A DNA stretch of 6,959 bases, taken from assembly GCA_947451875.1 (NCBI GenBank), contig CANGBE010000075.1, positions 1 to 6,959 of the forward strand. Direction: 5' to 3'. A program made the position numbers and the translations under genes. The DNA comes from Sphingomonadaceae bacterium. Its GTDB lineage: Bacteria > Pseudomonadota > Alphaproteobacteria > Sphingomonadales > Sphingomonadaceae. Positions 6,097-6,959 of the stretch are shown here, piece by piece (within the stretch, counting starts at the first letter, position 1; each line of letters begins with the position of its first letter). Under the pieces are notes generated by a model. That model saw nothing but the letters and a program-made list of their open reading frames with translations, did not search any database and was not told where the DNA came from.

Positions 6097-6959
6097 ATGG
6101 CGCGGTTCATTTTCATTACCGGCGGCGTGGTCTCCTCGCTTGGCAAAGGTCTCATGGCAGCAAGCCTTGCTGCGCTCCTTCAGGCGCGTGGTTTCAAGGT
6201 GCGCATCCGCAAGTTTGACCCTTATCTCAACGTCGATCCGGGGACGATGAGCCCCTATCAGCATGGCGAAGTCTATGTGACTGACGACGGGGCCGAGACC
6301 GATCTTGATCTTGGACACTATGAGCGCTTCACCGGCGTTTCGGCGCGACAGGCCGACAATATCACCTCGGGCCGCATTTATCGCGACATCATCACCAAGG
6401 AGCGCCGCGGGGACTATCTCGGCGCCACGGTTCAGGTGATCCCGCACGTAACCGACGCCATCAAGGAATTTGCCCGCAACGATGTTGATGATCTCGACTT
6501 TGTGCTTTGCGAAATCGGCGGCACGGTGGGTGACATCGAAGGCCTGCCGTTCATCGAAGCCCTGCGCCAGCTGCGCAATGAGCTTGGCCGGGAGCAGACC
6601 TGCTCGATCCACGTCACGCTCGTTCCCTATGTGGCGGCGGCGGGCGAGCTTAAAACCAAGCCAACCCAGCATTCGGTTCGCGAATTGACCAGCCTGGGCA
6701 TACAGCCCGATATGCTGCTGTGCCGCTGCGAACATCCGTTGCCCGAAAACGAGCGCGCCAAGATCGCGCTGTTCTGTAATGTGCGCAAGGAAGCTGTGAT
6801 TCCGGCGCTCGATGCTAGCTCGATCTACGCGGTGCCTCTGCAATATCACGCCGAAGGGCTGGATGCCGAAGTGTTGCGGCATTTTGGCTTGGAGAGCCCC
6901 GCGCCTGATCTTTCTCGCTGGGTTGATATCGTGGATCGCTTTTCACATCCCGAGGGCGA
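6097..6959 (+). CDS. pyrG: CTP synthase (partial, glutaminase domain outside window)
   Basis: CTP synthase aminates UTP to CTP using ATP and glutamine, the last step of de novo pyrimidine nucleotide synthesis, in the cytoplasm. The frame starts at ATG 6097 (MARFIFITGGVVSSLGKG) and stays open for 287 codons to the right edge with no stop. The P-loop GGVVSSLGKG lies at 9-18. Other synthetase-domain landmarks are DPYLNVDPGTMSPYQHGEV (41-59), DGAETDLDLGHYERF (64-78), KERRGDYLGATVQVIPH (101-117), EIGGTVGDIE (139-148) and KTKPTQHSV (186-194). The magnesium ligands equivalent to E. coli Asp72 and Glu140 are Asp71 and Glu139. Full-length enzymes are about 540 residues, so the window ends near the linker before the class I glutaminase domain. 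AAGG at 6083-6086 serves as ribosome binding site. It follows secG by 121 bp. Confidence 0.98.
   Translation, partial: MARFIFITGGVVSSLGKGLMAASLAALLQARGFKVRIRKFDPYLNVDPGTMSPYQHGEVYVTDDGAETDLDLGHYERFTGVSARQADNITSGRIYRDIITKERRGDYLGATVQVIPHVTDAIKEFARNDVDDLDFVLCEIGGTVGDIEGLPFIEALRQLRNELGREQTCSIHVTLVPYVAAAGELKTKPTQHSVRELTSLGIQPDMLLCRCEHPLPENERAKIALFCNVRKEAVIPALDASSIYAVPLQYHAEGLDAEVLRHFGLESPAPDLSRWVDIVDRFSHPEG

Noticed and set aside
5989..6882. Long open frame of 297 codons on the minus strand opposite pyrG
   Set aside because: The plus strand encodes CTP synthase with all synthetase motifs. The antisense frame shows no recognisable motif and is the kind of long shadow frame expected in GC-rich genes.
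1..6959. Mobile element, phage, CRISPR or defence system
   Set aside because: No transposase, integrase, direct-repeat array or defence domain was found. All genes are conserved housekeeping types with uniform composition.

Overview
The window is about 60% GC chromosomal DNA with housekeeping genes and tight minus-strand spacing. Protein wording and gene order point to an alphaproteobacterium, most likely Sphingomonadales (Sphingomonas, Novosphingobium or Erythrobacter type). Two things support this: a PpiD-type chaperone gene directly upstream of trpE, and the divergent tpiA-secG-pyrG run, an arrangement I associate with this class. The assignment rests on recognition by eye, not on a search. 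I see no mobile element, CRISPR array, tRNA or rRNA.

Minus strand (read right to left from 4530 to 1): a membrane-anchored PpiD/SurA-like periplasmic folding factor, then trpE (anthranilate synthase component I), then a small two-helix membrane protein resembling the YcxB family, then trpG (anthranilate synthase glutaminase, cut by the left edge). Gaps between these genes are only 4 to 8 bp, so they look like one transcription unit. In it, tryptophan biosynthesis is read behind an envelope chaperone, and an unrelated membrane gene sits between the two subunits of one enzyme.

Centre: a 247-bp divergent intergenic region (4531-4777) must hold promoters for both directions. It also contains a 15-bp near-perfect palindrome and an 8-bp stem-loop just ahead of the tpiA ribosome binding site.

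Plus strand: tpiA (triosephosphate isomerase), secG (Sec translocon subunit) and pyrG (CTP synthase, cut by the right edge after its synthetase domain). The tpiA-secG gap carries a second, diverged copy of the palindrome-plus-GCGC element found upstream of tpiA. The secG-pyrG gap holds a stable stem-loop whose loop side is perfectly complementary over 8 nt to the pyrG ribosome binding site.

The genes themselves are ordinary. No new multi-gene system is visible. The points worth following are the repeated element flanking tpiA, the possible RNA switch in the pyrG leader, and the membrane gene between trpE and trpG.
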